NCBI GenBank assembly: GCA_030141605.1
Contig: JAQGDQ010000390.1
Location: 141,501 to 205,500, forward strand
Reading direction: 5' to 3'
Source of the DNA: Tubiluchus corallicola
Taxonomy: Eukaryota; Priapulida; Priapulimorpha; Priapulimorphida; Tubiluchidae
DNA: 64,000 nt
Positions 61,001 through 64,000 of the stretch are shown here, piece after piece. The notes under the pieces are model-generated. The model was not told the origin of the DNA and made no database searches. It saw only the letters and a list, made by a program, of their open reading frames with translations. A program made the position numbers and the translations under genes. Numbering within the stretch: position 1 is the first letter of the stretch; each line of letters opens with the position of its first letter.

Positions 61001-64000
61001 GTACACAAAAAATCGTTTTTGTCCTGCATCTTCCGAACACAACAAACAACATAATAAACATTTAGATAGCTTAATTGTTTCCAAGGAATAAATTGTGCAG
61101 ACAATATTATACTGGCTTCTTCTTTACCTTGTTAGCATTTTTACTGTGTTTATAAATTGGAACAACATATTTTTTCAGGAAGGTGGTAAACCCATTGCTT
61201 TTTAAGTAGCCTACAATTGTACCAGTTAATAAACATTTTAAGTACCTACAACTGCATCACTTAATAAAATTTAGAGGAAAATTAAATAATAATAATAGTA
61301 CAAAAGAACTGCATGCTATCTGATAACACGTGGCTTTTTTATTTTTTATCCATTCAAAGCAAAAAATATTATTTTTATTTACAATCAACAGACGAGGAAA
61401 TAGTTCCCTGCACAGCAGGGCAATCAGATCAACAAGCTTGCACCACAGCAACATTCAACAAAAATAAAAATGATTTAAACTGAGAAAACAACTTTATAAC
61501 AGTTCCAGCAAATTTAACTGTTGCAGTTAAGAATACAAGTACATGCAGAAATTATTACTATAACGAAATAGACTACATATCTCGAAATACCGCTGAATTT
61601 AGTATAAACTATAAACACAGTACAAAAGGTACAAACGTGTGCAATGAAATATTTAAATACAGGTGTAGAGAGGTTCAATGAAGGAATGAAACTTCGAAAC
61701 ATGTTTAGTTAATATTATTATAAAGGTTCAGTGACTAACAACAGCGCACCGAAAATGTCAAAACCTGCACAATGATAATACAGAAAAAATAATTTGTAAT
61801 GAAGCCCACGGAACTTCAAAACAAGCCTCAACATTACAGTAAAGCATAAGCAGATGAAACAGCATACTGTAATAAATCTTTTTACATAGGCAAACATGGA
61901 ATGTAGGGAGTTAGCACTGAAATTTAATTCTGGTTCTAAATAACTACTGTGCATATTAATTAAATACATATTCAACAAACTTTAAAAAATATTAAATGTT
62001 GCACACATCGTGAAATAGAAAACCTAACAAGAAAACCTCAAGTATTAGTATCAGTACCACTCCACTCTTATATAAACTATGCACTAAAAAAAACAGGTAT
62101 ATAAAATTGCATAGGCCGACTAAAAATAAGAAGAATTATCAACAATTTTAATACAAGTACACTCGTTTACGATATATACATAAAGATTTATAACAGCAAT
62201 GTAATTAAATGATTTTGCAGTAAGTACTCATTGGCGGCCCACCAATATCACAGACACTAATACATTTTTTGATATACGGTACCTTTTGGAGCCAGGAATG
62301 GATCAAGAGATTAGATCAAATACATAATACTAGTCGCACCTGGTAAAAAATCTGTTTGCAGCAACCTGTTTGATGCAAACAGTCTGAGACAAAATTTGCC
62401 TGCATGCAGCAGCTTTTGCATGAAGCTAACTATGGCACGAATAACCTTTGTAAACAATTATTATAGATGACATGTGACCAAACAATTGCTTTTTATTGGT
62501 TGAATCTGGTTTTATGTGATACAAATTTCTGTACAAAGCCCGCACACGAGAGCAAGATAAGTTTGTCTTAAACTGAAAATTAAACATGTTAATAAAAATC
62601 TGTGAGAAAAATTTGGTAAGACTACATTTATCGAGCCCGCAGACGAGCAAAAACCTGTGTCAGGCAAGTTGTTGCACACACATTTTGCAACGTGTGCACC
62701 CTGTATGCAATGTGTACAAGATTAACCATTTAGACTGAAGTTTGTTTAATGCAATTTGCTATTTGCTAACCCAACTCTCTATCACCACAAAGAATAGTTT
62801 ATTATTGGTGAATAGACCCACTATAACCTGCACAAAGTTTACACATATAACCTGTACACAGTGTACAATATGGCCTATTTGTAGGCAGTCTTGGTTAACA
62901 ACTGTACTTTTTGGATACCACACGTTTGTATTTCTTGCAAAAATAACACATTAAAACCAGTCCTGAGGAGCAGATGGAGTAAACACCCGCAACGTGAATA
63001 GGCTGAAATAGCGAGCACATCACAGGATAAAGAATATGGCACGAAAGTCTGTTAACAAACAATGCCAAATAAGGACAATAATTAGCAGTTTCATCTTAAA
63101 ACAAACACCATAAGTTATATCAGACTCATGTAAACTTGGGTGTACATGGGTTGCTGAGCACATAATGAACTCGAAAGTTAACAGAAGCATTTATAAAAAA
63201 ACATGTAATTATCCCATAGTTTGTATTGCTATCAAGGTGGATGAACGCAATGTACAAAAGTGCAATAGTTTAATTAATTGTTGTCGTGTACATTACTTAA
63301 CAATTTAAACAATAACGTAAGGAAAGTTTTTATACTACGTATCGTTTGCACTGTGTTTCAAAAATAACCATTATATGTTTACAATTTAAGAATAATACAA
63401 AAAAGGCTGAGGTTGTCTAAAGTCTATACAAAATATATGAATTCTCAACAGTCTTTATAGCGATATGCATCTTCAGCAATTATACATAAACAACAAAGTG
63501 CGTCGGCAAAGTGTGTCGGAAAAGGATAATTTCCCACTCCCACTTACTGATTGACGATGGTAAGTTGTCATTAAAGAAAAACTGCTTTTATTACTTTACA
63601 AACCAATCACAAAATTTCTGAGCAAAAACCAACAACAAGTAGCAACCTATAAGAGAGACTTCACAAAGAACCAACAACATGACATTTTTAAATTAACTTC
63701 CAATAGACTAACAGGCCGTCACTGCTAATAACATGAACAACTGACATATTATTAACTCCTTCCTGATAGTAATATATCTCCCCAATCATTTCCAAGGGGA
63801 AAAATCAAAAGTTTTAGTTCTCCAACTTACTGCCTTTCAAATGATAGCAAATTTAAGCATCTACTGCAAGGGTATAAATGCGTGACATAGAAAAATAAAA
63901 GTTTTAATTCATGCAAGACTTTCATATTATCAGCTGCTTGTCTGTTAGAAAGTGGGCAAAATTTCTCTCTGTTTATGTACAGTATTTACATCAGTAATTT
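61000..64000. other. Non-coding right flank
   Basis: Very AT-rich with short chance frames only. Apart from the family A repeat at 62335-62665 I can assign nothing. Confidence 0.45.
62335..62665 (-). repeat. Interspersed repeat, family A copy 2
   Basis: Its reverse complement matches 30330-30645 over most of its length, with shared ATTTTTATCAAAC-like, CATCTTGC/TTATCTTGC, GTGTGCGGGC/GTGTACGCGC and CCAATAAAAAGCAAT blocks. It contains internal TGCAACAAAC/GTCTGAGACAAAATTT-like subrepeats. Confidence 0.7.

Overview
This is an intron-rich, AT-rich animal nuclear window of roughly one-third GC, full of microsatellites and decayed transposons. Metazoan-specific families (adhesion-type GPCR, ionotropic glutamate receptor, pentraxin), GT-AG introns of about 0.1 to 2 kb, TTAGGG-type telomeric fragments, and CR1-like, BEL/Pao-like and hAT elements point to a marine invertebrate. 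Frequent TAGGCCTA words make me lean towards an ascidian tunicate, but the species cannot be fixed from the sequence. No bacterial-style operons, CRISPR arrays, rRNA or convincing tRNA genes were seen.

Layout. 1-12.9 kb is intergenic, with a BEL/Pao gag relic (about 4.1-4.9 kb) split by a non-autonomous hAT element that itself carries a 96-bp MITE, and a second hAT element at 6.7-7.2 kb. 12.9-16.7 kb (minus strand) is a seven-exon secreted pentraxin-like gene. 18.0-30.0 kb (plus strand) is a twelve-exon seven-transmembrane receptor with N-terminal EGF, two TSP1 repeats and a second EGF-like module. 31.2-39.9 kb (minus strand) is the ligand-binding and channel part of an ionotropic glutamate receptor, ten exons. 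40-54 kb is mostly non-coding, with a candidate three-exon secreted basic protein (48.8-52.2 kb, minus) and weak small-exon candidates on the plus strand. 54.4-56.9 kb (minus) is a complete two-exon SDAD1/SDA1 gene (687 aa). 57.6-61 kb holds two oppositely oriented non-LTR retrotransposon relics, and 61-64 kb is non-coding apart from one interspersed repeat.

How the genes may relate. The pentraxin and the GPCR are head to head, with start codons 1.3 kb apart. The GPCR and the glutamate receptor are convergent, with stop codons 1.2 kb apart. In vertebrates, neuronal pentraxins cluster AMPA receptors and TSP1-bearing adhesion GPCRs (BAIs) work at synapses, so this trio could be a functional neighbourhood; that is inference only. 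The glutamate receptor keeps the core ligand contacts but has an unusual pore (Trp at the Q/R/N-site position) and a degenerate SYTANLAAF gate motif. SDAD1 is an unrelated ribosome-biogenesis housekeeping gene.

All multi-exon models were assembled by eye from splice signals, reading phase and domain continuity; no transcript evidence was available.
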